Assembly: GCF_017744135.1 (NCBI RefSeq)
Contig: NZ_JAGHQU010000001.1
Location: forward strand, 434,001-498,000
DNA length: 64,000 nucleotides
Direction of reading: 5' to 3'
Origin: Endozoicomonas sp. G2_2
GTDB lineage: Bacteria > Pseudomonadota > Gammaproteobacteria > Nevskiales > Salinisphaeraceae
The position numbers and the translations under genes are program-made. How positions within the stretch are numbered: the stretch's first letter is position 1; every line of letters begins with the position of its first letter. Positions 8,515 through 17,200 of the stretch are shown piece by piece. The notes under the pieces were generated by a model. That model was not told the origin of the DNA. It was given only the letters and a program-made list of their open reading frames with translations, and searched no databases.

Positions 8515-8949
8515 TTACAGCTGATTGTCCAGCTGTTTCTCGATCTGCTGCTGGTCGTGCTGCGCCCAGTTCTTGTCCAACGTCTTGCGCACCGTGTCCC
8601 GTAGCGGGTTGTCCATATGGTCACGAAGACGCCCCAGAAACGACGGGTCGGCCACAATGACCAGTTCCTTGAAGGCGTCGTCGTTGAGCCCGCTCTTGAG
8701 CCGTTCGGTCACCTGCTTGGCAAAGATGTCGGCGTGCTTTTCGCTGGTGGTGGTCTGCGGATCCGCCTGATGCTGACCCGAGCCGCCACTGTCGTGAATT
8801 TCGCCCTTGCCGCCGGTGCGCAGGTCGCCTTCATGGGCTTCGCTTTCACTGTGCTTGAGCGTATCGACGAGGGTCAGCTTGTGTTCGGCGTCTCGGGAGA
8901 ACAGCCGCGCACGCGCGGCGTCGCTGACAACGATCCATTGATTGCTCAT
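8515..8949 (-). CDS. Host attachment protein family (AtsE-type)
   Basis: A 144-residue protein with the family start MSNQWIVVSDAARARLF and the conserved C-terminal half FAKQVTERLKSGLNDDAFKELVIVADPSFLGRLRDHM (seen in parts). The family is named for a protein needed for Agrobacterium attachment to plants, but its fold resembles eRF1/peptide-release-factor-like domains and the biochemical role is not established. It is found widely in non-symbiotic bacteria, so the name should not be taken literally. Middle residues 50-75 are a flexible Gly/Gln/His-rich linker. It lies between DUF1328 and ectD on the same strand. Confidence 0.82.
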   Translation of the reverse strand: MSNQWIVVSDAARARLFSRDAEHKLTLVDTLKHSESEAHEGDLRTGGKGEIHDSGGSGQHQADPQTTTSEKHADIFAKQVTERLKSGLNDDAFKELVIVADPSFLGRLRDHMDNPLRDTVRKTLDKNWAQHDQQQIEKQLDNQL

Positions 8950-9032
8950 GACATTCTTCCTTTCGGGATGACCCGATCACTATGGATGACAGCCGTCGCG
9001 GCTCGAAAGGGCCGCGGGCTGACGAACGTGAG

Positions 9033-9968
9033 CTACGCCGATTTCGCGTACTGATACTCGGTGTACGGGTCGTGCATCTCCAGCGCCCGGGGTGTGTCCC
9101 GGTTAGCCAGAAACGACGGCCGCGGGTTATCGGCGGCGTAGGGCGCGCCGAGTGCGTTCTCGACACTGTTGTAGACGAAGAACAGGTTCGAGCGCGGCCA
9201 CGGCGACATGTTCGAGTTGGATGCGTGCAGCACGTTGCACTCGAACAACAGCAGCGAGCCGGCCGGCCCCTTCGGCGCCTGGATGCCGCCCCGGTTGACC
9301 AGATCCTGCAGGTTCTTCTGGCTCGGTACGCCGGCTTCCTGGGCCTTGAGCGAGCTCTTCCAGTTGTCGTCCGGCGTGGCGCCCTGGCAGGGCACGAACT
9401 GATGGTGCGAGCCCGGAATCAACATCAACGGGCCGTTGAACTCGTTGTTGTCGGTGAGCATGATCGACGCGCTGATGGCGCGCATGCGCGGCATGCCGTC
9501 CTCGGCGTGCCAGGTCTCGAAGTCCGAGTGCCAGTCGAAGCCGGCGCCCTGGAAGCCGTACTTGTCGTTGATGCGTGACTGGTGGATATAGACATCGCCA
9601 CCCAGCAGCTGGCGCACCATGCCGAGAATACGCGGATCACGCGTGAGCTCGGCGAAACGGCTCGAAATGCGGTGCATGTCGAACACCGAACGGATCGCGC
9701 CGGATTTCGGGTCGCGAATCACGCCGTCCTGCTTGAGCAGGTCCTGGTCATGACTCATGTCCTCGAGTTCCTCGAAGAACGGCGCCATGCGTTCCTGGGA
9801 GAAGAACCCCTCGAACCACAGGTAACCGTCGCGTTCGAAGTTGGAGAGGGCGACTTCGCCCAGCGGGCCGTTCCAGCGGTTGTCCGGTGCGGCATGCACC
9901 ACCGGGTCGCGGCGCATGAAGCGTTCTGCAGGTTTGCTCGTACGCGTCACATAATCGTCGTGTCGCAT
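9033..9968 (-). CDS. ectD: Ectoine hydroxylase (EctD)
   Basis: A 311-residue Fe(II)/2-oxoglutarate dioxygenase that converts the compatible solute ectoine to 5-hydroxyectoine. The EctD signature is present: FDWHSDFETWHAEDGMP, residues 144-160. The iron triad is His147, Asp149 and His248. Length and the SRINDKYGFQG segment are as expected. An AGGAGGT Shine-Dalgarno sits three bases before the ATG. The leader contains CCGACAGAGGA, also present before the neighbouring csbD gene (plus-strand positions 9975-9985 and 10251-10261). No ectA, ectB or ectC is in this window, so the gene is separated from ectoine synthesis or the cell imports ectoine. Confidence 0.95.
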   Translation of the reverse strand: MRHDDYVTRTSKPAERFMRRDPVVHAAPDNRWNGPLGEVALSNFERDGYLWFEGFFSQERMAPFFEELEDMSHDQDLLKQDGVIRDPKSGAIRSVFDMHRISSRFAELTRDPRILGMVRQLLGGDVYIHQSRINDKYGFQGAGFDWHSDFETWHAEDGMPRMRAISASIMLTDNNEFNGPLMLIPGSHHQFVPCQGATPDDNWKSSLKAQEAGVPSQKNLQDLVNRGGIQAPKGPAGSLLLFECNVLHASNSNMSPWPRSNLFFVYNSVENALGAPYAADNPRPSFLANRDTPRALEMHDPYTEYQYAKSA

Positions 9969-10007
9969 ATGACCTCCTCTGTCGGGTTCGCTCGTCCAGT
10001 CGCGAGT

Positions 10008-10032
10008 GCCCGGCGCCGCAATGGCGCCGGGC
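10008..10032 (-). terminator. Strong hairpin downstream of csbD, without T run
   Basis: GCCCGGCGCC and GGCGCCGGGC form a perfect 10-base-pair stem around GCAAT. It is 11 bases after the csbD stop codon and before ectD on the minus strand. The missing T tract makes intrinsic termination uncertain. Confidence 0.45.
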
Positions 10033-10043
10033 CGGTCGCGCTT

Positions 10044-10241
10044 TTAGAACTTGCGTTCGAAGTCCTTGAGTTTCTCTTCGGCGGCTTCCTTGGTGTCGCC
10101 GTATTTTTCCTGGATTTTCGCCAGCATGTTCTGGCGTTTGCCGTGGACCTGTTCAACATCGTCATCCGTCAGGCGGCCCCAGTGCTCGCGGACCTTGCCC
10201 TTCATGCGATCCCATTTGCCTTCGAATTGATCTTCGTTCAT
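10044..10241 (-). CDS. CsbD family stress protein
   Basis: A 65-residue, highly charged, soluble helical protein. MNEDQFEGKWDRMKGKVREHWG, seen in part, and KIQEKYGDTKEAAEEKLKDF are the CsbD family pattern; the Bacillus founder is a sigma-B general-stress protein, E. coli YjbJ is a homologue. The biochemical role is unknown. ATG 10241 gives the conserved N-terminus and has AGAGGA nine bases upstream; the open frame to 10310 is not family-like. It shares a leader motif with ectD, the next gene, which suggests similar control. Confidence 0.9.
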   Translation of the reverse strand: MNEDQFEGKWDRMKGKVREHWGRLTDDDVEQVHGKRQNMLAKIQEKYGDTKEAAEEKLKDFERKF

Positions 10242-10395
10242 GACGTTCTGTCCTCTGTCGGTTTGTGTCGTGACAGTCGAGAACGTAAGCGCGACACGGG
10301 ACGCCCTCAATACGGGCTAATACCTAAGCAGACGTCTCGCCTTGCCCGGCTTAACGTGTAAGCTCGCGGTCTGGCTCAAACCTTCACATTCGCGC

Positions 10396-11436
10396 ATGAC
10401 ACAGTCCAAGACGATGAACAAGTCCGCACAGGCGCTATTCGAGGCCCATGTCGCGTTCGAGCTCGACCAGTGGCGCGGCAAGGGCGCGGCCAAACGTCTC
10501 AAGGCCGAAGTCGACGCGATCTGGCAGTGGGCCGGCGACACGACGCTCGAGTCGCTGGTTTCGGTGGATACGGTGCGGGGTGCGGCCGAACGCCTGGCCC
10601 TGGACATGCGCCTGCCGGACGATCTCGCCGGCGTGATCGGCAGCATCGCCGACGACCTCATCCGGCTGGAGCTGAACAAGAAGACCCGCGTACAGGACGT
10701 CATCGACGAGAGCCTGTTCGAGGAGGGCGTGAACCTGTTCGTGGAGCTCGAGGCGCTTCGGGCGCGCCTGATCGAGCGGCTGCTGGACAGCCCGGTCTAT
10801 ACCGCGCTCGCCTCGGACGTGCTCTATCAGGGCATCAAGGACTACATCTTCTCCGATACCGGCGCAATCAAATCGATTCCGGGCGTGTCGTCGCTGATCA
10901 AGGGCTCGAGCAGCGCGATCAGCAAACGCATGCCGGGCCTGGAAGCGCAGGTGGAAAAGCGCGTGCGTGCTTATATCGAGAACAACACGGCCAAGACGCT
11001 CGCGCGCAGCCAGGAGCTGCTGATCGAGTCGCTCGACGAGGAACGCATCCGCGCCATCGCCGCCGAGATCTGGGCCGAGGTGCACGACAAGAAGCTGTCG
11101 ATCGACGACGTTGTCGACACGGACGAACTCCAGAAGCTCGTCGACTATGGCCTGCGTGTCTGGCAGGAACTGCGCGAGACCCAGTGCATCGGTGACCTGG
11201 TCGATGCCGCCGTGGTGTCCTATTTCGAGCGCAACGGCAGCCGCTCGCTCACCGACGTACTCGGCGACGTGGGCGTGGATCTCGATCTGCTGCACCAGGA
11301 GGCCGAGACGCTCGCGCCGGTGGTCATCGAGGGGCTGTCGGAAAGCGGGTTGCTGGAAGACCTGGTGCGTCGACGCCTGGCTGCGTTCTATTCGTCCAAG
11401 GTGTTCGAGAAGGCGCTGGGCGAAGCCACCGAGTAG
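10396..11436 (+). CDS. Conserved helical protein of unknown function
   Basis: A 346-residue, acidic, predicted all-helical protein without signal peptide. I do not recognise a named domain. Residues 140-190 include the weakly hydrophobic segment VLYQGIKDYIFSDTGAIKSIPG, followed by the Ser-rich KGSSSAISKRMPGLE, and the rest is charged helices rich in Leu, Glu, Asp and Arg. Start: ATG 10396; a second ATG at 10414 (MNKSAQALF) is equally possible and neither has a strong Shine-Dalgarno. It is monocistronic, divergent from csbD and convergent with speE, with a hairpin between. Codon use looks like its neighbours, so it appears native. Confidence 0.75.
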   Translation: MTQSKTMNKSAQALFEAHVAFELDQWRGKGAAKRLKAEVDAIWQWAGDTTLESLVSVDTVRGAAERLALDMRLPDDLAGVIGSIADDLIRLELNKKTRVQDVIDESLFEEGVNLFVELEALRARLIERLLDSPVYTALASDVLYQGIKDYIFSDTGAIKSIPGVSSLIKGSSSAISKRMPGLEAQVEKRVRAYIENNTAKTLARSQELLIESLDEERIRAIAAEIWAEVHDKKLSIDDVVDTDELQKLVDYGLRVWQELRETQCIGDLVDAAVVSYFERNGSRSLTDVLGDVGVDLDLLHQEAETLAPVVIEGLSESGLLEDLVRRRLAAFYSSKVFEKALGEATE

Positions 11437-11446
11437 CGATTGGCGT

Positions 11447-11473
11447 GCGCGGCGCCCGCGATCGGCGCCGCGC
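11447..11473. terminator. Hairpin between convergent genes
   Basis: GCGCGGCGCC and GGCGCCGCGC form a perfect 10-base-pair stem around CGCGATC, lying between the stop codons of the unknown plus-strand gene and speE. No T run on either strand. Confidence 0.45.
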
Positions 11474-11489
11474 TACCCTTCCGGTGCCT

Positions 11490-12335
11490 TCAGCCGCCGA
11501 GAATACGGGCCATGAAGGCCGGCTGGGCGAAGGCCGCGTTGTGCATGGCCGGCGTGTAGTAGAAGGTTTCGAAATCCAGCTCGCCCTGCGGCGCATACAG
11601 CGTGCGCGTATCGCGCGCTGCCAGCGTGGCGGACCACCAGCCGGTCGGGTAGCTCGGCTGTGGGAAACTCAACAGCTGCGTATCGGCAAAACCGCTGTTG
11701 CGCAGGCCGTCGTGCATCTCGCCGATCAGTTCGCTGTGCACCAGCGGGGATTCGCTCTGCTGCACCAGCAGGCCGCCATTGCCGAGCACGCGGTGGCACT
11801 GCTTGTAGAACGCTTCGTTGAACAGCCCCTCGGCCGGGCCGATGGGGTCGGTACTGTCGATGATGATCAGGTCGACGCTGGCGTCCGGCGCATTCTTCAT
11901 CCAGGCCACGCCGTCCTCGAAGGCCAGGGTCGCGCGCGGATCGTCGTTCGAATCGCACAGCGCCGGGAAGTATGCCTCGGCGATGCGGGTGACCCGTTCA
12001 TCGATCTCGATCTGGGTGGCGGACTCGACGCTGTCATGCTTGAGCACTTCGCGCAGGGTGCCGCAATCGCCGCCGCCGATGATCACCACGTTCCTGGCTG
12101 CGCCGTGGGCGAACAGGGCAGGGTGGGTCATCATCTCGTGGTAGACGAAGTTGTCGCGGTCGGTGAGCATCACCAGCCCGTCGATGGTGAGCAGCCGGCC
12201 GAAGGTGTCGGTCTCGTAGACCGCGATCTCCTGGTAGGGCGAGGTTTCCTCGTGCAGCCTGGCCTTGATTCGGAGCGAAAAGCCCAGCCCCAGCGTGTCG
12301 CTTGCTTCGGTATACCAGTTGCCGTCGAGTACCAT
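11490..12335 (-). CDS. speE: Polyamine aminopropyltransferase (spermidine synthase)
   Basis: A 281-residue SpeE-type enzyme that transfers the aminopropyl group of decarboxylated S-adenosylmethionine to putrescine. Seen directly: an N-terminal beta domain (YQEIAVYET), the YHEMMTHPAL motif near residue 66, the nucleotide-binding GGGDCGTLREVLKH at about 87-100, an acidic residue in QIEIDE binding dcSAM, and DSTDPIGPAEGLF near 160 containing the catalytic Asp. The length fits E. coli SpeE. It diverges from speA across an 85-base gap, so two steps of polyamine synthesis share a control region. S-adenosylmethionine decarboxylase and agmatinase genes are not in the window. An aminopropyltransferase acting on agmatine cannot be excluded by sequence alone. 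Confidence 0.94.
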   Translation of the reverse strand: MVLDGNWYTEASDTLGLGFSLRIKARLHEETSPYQEIAVYETDTFGRLLTIDGLVMLTDRDNFVYHEMMTHPALFAHGAARNVVIIGGGDCGTLREVLKHDSVESATQIEIDERVTRIAEAYFPALCDSNDDPRATLAFEDGVAWMKNAPDASVDLIIIDSTDPIGPAEGLFNEAFYKQCHRVLGNGGLLVQQSESPLVHSELIGEMHDGLRNSGFADTQLLSFPQPSYPTGWWSATLAARDTRTLYAPQGELDFETFYYTPAMHNAAFAQPAFMARILGG

Positions 12336-12382
12336 GCGTTTCCCTTGTGCGCGCTCAAGCGCAGCCGTCGAGCCAAACAGGC

Positions 12383-12415
12383 CACGCAGTATATCGCCCA
12401 GTCACGCAGTATAAA
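12383..12415 (+). promoter_or_regulatory. Two 11-base direct repeats and a -10-like box just before speA
   Basis: CACGCAGTATA occurs at 12383-12393 and again at 12403-12413, start to start exactly 20 bases. The second copy runs into TATAAA (12410-12415), a good -10 element placed five bases before the speA ATG. The bases between it and the ATG contain no Shine-Dalgarno. The repeats look like a protein-binding site in the speA/speE divergent gap, and the -10 position suggests a very short or absent leader. Confidence 0.5.
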
Positions 12416-12420
12416 TATCC

Positions 12421-14274
12421 ATGTCGCAACACAATCAACGCACGGCCAGCGTGCCGGCCTGGCAGATCGACGATGCCCGCGCACTCTATCGTGTGAAGAC
12501 CTGGGGCGAGGGTTATTTCGATATCAACGAGCGCGGCGCGGTCACGGTCATCCCGAAGGCTGGCGGCCCGGCCATCGATCTCGACGCGCTCACCGACGAG
12601 ATTCAGCGCGCGGGCCTGCGGCTGCCGGTACTGGCGCGCTTCACCGATATCCTCGGTGATCGCATCAACCGGCTCTGCGATGCGTTCGAGGCCGCCCGCG
12701 AGCGCCACGACTACGGTGGGCGCTATACGGTCGTCTACCCGGTCAAGGTCAATCAGCAGCGGGCCGTGGTCGAACAACTGGTCGCTGTCGGCGGTGAGCG
12801 TGCGGGCCTGGAAGCCGGCAGCAAGCCGGAGCTGATGGCCGTGCTCGCACTCGCCGCGCCGGGCAGCATTATCGTGTGCAACGGCTACAAGGACCGCGCG
12901 TTCCTGCGGCTGGCGATGATCGGCCAGCAGCTCGGCCATCGCGTGCATATCGTGGTCGAGAAGCCTTCCGAGCTGGAGCCGATCGCCGAGATCGCCGACG
13001 ATCTGGGGCTGCGCCCGAACATCGGGCTACGCGTGCGCCTGGCCAGTGTGGCCGCCGGCCACTGGCAGAACACCGGCGGCGAAAAATCCAAGTTCGGCCT
13101 GACCGCGTCGCAGGTGGTCGACGCGCTGGCGTGCCTGGAACGACTGGGCTTTGCCGACTGCGTGCAGATGCTGCACGTGCATGTCGGCTCGCAGGTAGCC
13201 GATCATGCGGCCCTGGCGCGCGCGATGGATGAAACCGCTCATCTCTATCGCGGCCTGCGCGCGCTTGGCGCGCCGGTGAGCGTGGTCGATGTCGGCGGCG
13301 GGCTGGCCGTGGACTATGAAGGCCGCGGCGCGCGTTCGTTCTGTTCCATGAACTACGGTGTGCCGGACTATGCCGACGTCGTGATCGGCGCACTGGCGCG
13401 GGTCTGTCGCAGCTTCGAGCTGCCCATGCCCGACGTGATCAGCGAATCTGGCCGGGCGCTGACTGCGCATCACGCCGTGCTGCTCACCCAGGTCATCGAC
13501 AGCGAATCCGCGGGCGACGACAGCCTCGCCGCGCTGGAGGGCAGTATGTCGCCGAGCGCCACGCTGGACCGCGCCGAGCGGCATATGGCCGACGTGCAGG
13601 CGCGGTTTCTGGCGGGCGATGTCGGCCTGGCAGAACGTGCGGCCGCCGAGGCCGAGGTGTCGGCCATCTATCGCGCGCTCGCCGCCCACGCGCCCGACAA
13701 CGACGACGAACGCGCGGCGATTGTCTTGGCGCAGGAAAAGCTCGCCTCGAAATATTTCGTGAATTTCTCGGTGTTTCAGTCGGTGCCGGATGTCTGGGCG
13801 CTGGACCAGATCTTTCCCGTCATGCCGCTGGCACGGCTCAACGAGCGGCCGGACGAACGCGCGCGCCTGTGCGACCTGACCTGCGACTCCGACGGGCGCC
13901 TGGACCGCTATGTCGACGAAAACGGCGTCGACAGCACGCTGCCGTTGCATGCGCTGCGCGCGGGCGAATCCTATCGACTGGGCATCTTCATGGTCGGCGC
14001 CTATCAGGAGAATCTGGGCGACATGCACAACCTGTTCGGCGATACCGACGTGGTCAACGTCGAGATCGACCACCGGGGCGGCTGGCGCCTGGCCGATGCC
14101 GAGCAGGGCGACCGCGCCGACGAACTGCTGCGCTATGTCCACTTCGAGCCGGATGACCTGCGCGCGGCCTATCGGCGCAAGCTGGCGGCATCGAAGCTCG
14201 ATACCCGAACGAAGCGCGAGACCGAAACACTGCTCGAGGCCGGTCTGTCGGGCTATACCTACCTGCTGGAGTAG
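12421..14274 (+). CDS. speA: Biosynthetic arginine decarboxylase
   Basis: A 617-residue PLP-dependent, alanine-racemase-fold decarboxylase converting arginine to agmatine. It aligns by eye with E. coli SpeA throughout: YPVKVNQQR near residue 105 (PLP Lys), GLEAGSKPELMAVLA, ICNGYKDR, GGEKSKFGL, HVHVGSQ, DVGGGLAVDYEG near 297, SESGRALTAHH, the catalytic CDSDGRLD near 490 and the C-terminal AYQENLGDMHNLFGD. It is slightly shorter than the 658-residue E. coli protein at the N-terminus. The ATG at 12421 lacks a ribosome-binding site; a GTG at 12451 also lacks one. Divergent from speE. Confidence 0.96.
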   Translation: MSQHNQRTASVPAWQIDDARALYRVKTWGEGYFDINERGAVTVIPKAGGPAIDLDALTDEIQRAGLRLPVLARFTDILGDRINRLCDAFEAARERHDYGGRYTVVYPVKVNQQRAVVEQLVAVGGERAGLEAGSKPELMAVLALAAPGSIIVCNGYKDRAFLRLAMIGQQLGHRVHIVVEKPSELEPIAEIADDLGLRPNIGLRVRLASVAAGHWQNTGGEKSKFGLTASQVVDALACLERLGFADCVQMLHVHVGSQVADHAALARAMDETAHLYRGLRALGAPVSVVDVGGGLAVDYEGRGARSFCSMNYGVPDYADVVIGALARVCRSFELPMPDVISESGRALTAHHAVLLTQVIDSESAGDDSLAALEGSMSPSATLDRAERHMADVQARFLAGDVGLAERAAAEAEVSAIYRALAAHAPDNDDERAAIVLAQEKLASKYFVNFSVFQSVPDVWALDQIFPVMPLARLNERPDERARLCDLTCDSDGRLDRYVDENGVDSTLPLHALRAGESYRLGIFMVGAYQENLGDMHNLFGDTDVVNVEIDHRGGWRLADAEQGDRADELLRYVHFEPDDLRAAYRRKLAASKLDTRTKRETETLLEAGLSGYTYLLE

Positions 14275-14296
14275 GCGCCTTTTACTTGCGTCGACG

Positions 14297-17200
14297 CTAC
14301 TTGCCGGTGAGCGAAAACGTCGCCCGGGGCTGGGCATCGGCGGCACGGTCGATGACCGAATCGGCGAGGGTAATGCGATCCGGCGGCACATCGCGCGCGG
14401 CGAGATAGTCGCGCACCGCGGACGCGCGGCTGTCGGCGAGCTGGCGTAGCGCGGGGATATTGCCGTTGTCGATCGTGTCGCCGCCGAACAGCGACATCGC
14501 ATCGGCATCCTGCGGCGTCGCGTTGGCCTGGACGGTCAGGCGCAGTCCCGGTTTCTCGCGCATGGATTGCGCGATGTTGCCCAGATAGCCGCGATCGTCG
14601 GGCTGGATGTAATGCTTGCCGGCGACGAACACCACCGGCTTGGACACCAGCGAGCGCCCCAGATTGAGCAGCGCGTTCTTGGCCTTGTTGAGCAGGCCGA
14701 GCGGCGAGTAATCGCTCATGATCGTGGTGCGCAGACCGGCAAGCACCGCCTCGCGTACGAGGTTGCGGATCGAGAAGTAGGGGTTGGTTACGTCGCCCAG
14801 GATGGCGGTCTCGAACTGGATGGTGTCGTCCTGGCCGCGCACCAGGCTTAACGCGGTATCCATGGAAATGCCGAATACGATTTCGGTCTCCTCGCCCGGC
14901 GTGTCCACCAGCCGGAAATTCGACAGCGTGGTATCTAGATTGCCATCGAGCTGGCCATCGGTGGCTTCCAGATTCAGCGTGCCGTCGGCCACGCCGCGTG
15001 CGATCCGCCGGCCCATGGCCGCGTTGAGATAGCCTGACATCGGCGCCAGCGCGAGTGAACGCATCCAGGCGTCCAGATCCATGTTCATGCCGCCGCTTGC
15101 CAGCGGCGCGATCGTGCCGCGGCTGTCCAGGTGGCCGTACTCGCCCACGTCCAGCGCCAGTCGATAGTTCGCGTCCTGTTCGGGGCTGGCCGTGTCGAGA
15201 CCGTCGATCGTGAGTTCCAGCGCCGAGCCGCTGAGTTGCACGGGCGGGCGGACCGCGACATCCGTGAAGCCGATCGAGGGCCCGGTCAGGGTCAGATGAT
15301 CGATGGCATAGGTCGACGGCGCACCGGCGGTGTCGGACGCCCCCGCCGCATCGGCGCCCGATGCGTTCTCGCCGCCGAAATAGAGTGCCATGACGCCCAT
15401 GCCGGATGCGTCGCGCCGAACGTGAATGTCGGCGCCGTCGATATCGAGATTCGACAGCCGATAGGCGCGCAGGTCGTCTAGCGCAAAACCGCGCGCGGTC
15501 GCGTTGGTGGCGTCGAGCACAGCCGCGCTGGTGTCGTTGTCGCCCAGAAAGCGCACGCCGGTGGCCTGAAGTGTGTCGAAGGCGATGGCGTTCAGACCGT
15601 CGATGGCGAGATTGTCCAGTTCGGCGTCGCGCAGCGCGATCCAGGGCGCGCCGATCGCGGTATTTGTGAGCGCGAATGCCTGGCTGGCGATATCGCCGGC
15701 GACGCGCAACCGAAGGCCGGTGCCATCGACGGGCTGTTCGCTGTAATCGCCGTTGAACACGATGCGCTCCGACGACAGGGCGAGCGGTTGGCCGGGCAGG
15801 GCGAGGCGGGCATGGTTTGCGATGAGGCGCCCCTGCATGCGCCGGGCGAACCGGGCGCCGATGTCGAAAGCCATCGTGCCGTTGTAGCGTGCGGCGTCGG
15901 CCTCGAACGTGGCGGTGGCCGGCACGGCGAAGGTCAGCGCGCCGCTATCGAGGCCGCCGTCGCTGCGCACGCGAATACGCTGATTAGCCGTCACGTCGAT
16001 CGCGCCGTTCCAGCTCAGAGGCGCCATATTCAGGCCGAGGCTGCCGGGCACGCGCAGATCGGCGTCGTCGGCTTTGAGCGTGCCGTCGCTATCGATCTGC
16101 AGGTCGTCGGCTGCGGTCGTGGTGACGGTACCCTGCCAGTCCAGCGCACGGGCCTGGAAACGGCTGTCGCCGGCCAGGGCGACGTCCAGCGTCTGCGCAC
16201 GCAGGCGGCCATCGTTGTCGACGGCGACGGTATTGCCGAGCGTGGTTTCGTTTACGCCCTGCCAATGCAGATCGCGGCCGTCGATGCGCGTGTCGCCCGC
16301 GAGGCTCATCGTCAGGTGATCGGCGTCGAGCGCGCCGTCTCCCGTGATGGTGGTATCGCGGCTTGCGACGCGAACGTTCGTCTGCCCCTGCCAGTCGAGG
16401 CGCGGCGTCTGCAGCCGTGTTTCGCTGGCGTTGCTGTTCAGGTCAAGGTCTTTCGCGATCAGCGTGCCATCGGTGTCGATACGGGTGGCGTCGGCGGCGA
16501 GGGTAAGCGCGGTGCGCCCCTGCCAGTCGCCGCTGGCCTGGGTGAGGCTGAACGCATCGCCGTGCTTCAGCGCCATCGCGGTGGCCTGTAGCTGGCCATC
16601 GCTGGTGAGCGTGCCGGGTTGACCGTCGGGACGCAGCAGCGCGAATTGCAGGGCGCCCTGCCAGTTGAAGCGCTCGCCGGAAAGCGTCAGGCCGTTGGCC
16701 AGCGCCAGGGCGGATTGGCGCCAATCCGCCTTGCCGTCGATGGCGAGGGTCAGATCCCGGGCCGGGTCGTAACGCAGGTCGATCTGCTGCTTGCTGTCGA
16801 CGGTGCCGGTCAGGCGCTGCAGGCCGCCGGCGCGCGTGATGGGCGAGAGCAGGTCGAGTTCGAAATTCGTGGTCTCGATCTCGAAGTGGCCCGAGACGGT
16901 ATCGCCGAATGGCGTGATGCGGCCTTGGACGCGGAGATGGCTGTCGTCCACGCGCATGTCGGCGTCGAGCGGCACGTCGTTGTCCTTCTGCCAGGTCACC
17001 ACGTCGCGCGCGCTGGATTCGTTGAGCACCAGTTCGCGATCGACCGCCGGCTGGTCGCCGTTGGCCGGCTGCCGGTAGTGCAGACGCAGCTTGCCGAGCG
17101 TGAGCTGCTGGAGTGCCAGCCCCCATTCAAGCGGCTGCGAATCGTCTGCGTCGTTCGGGGCCACCGGCACGCCGGCCACCCGCAGAGTGTTGTCGGCCGT

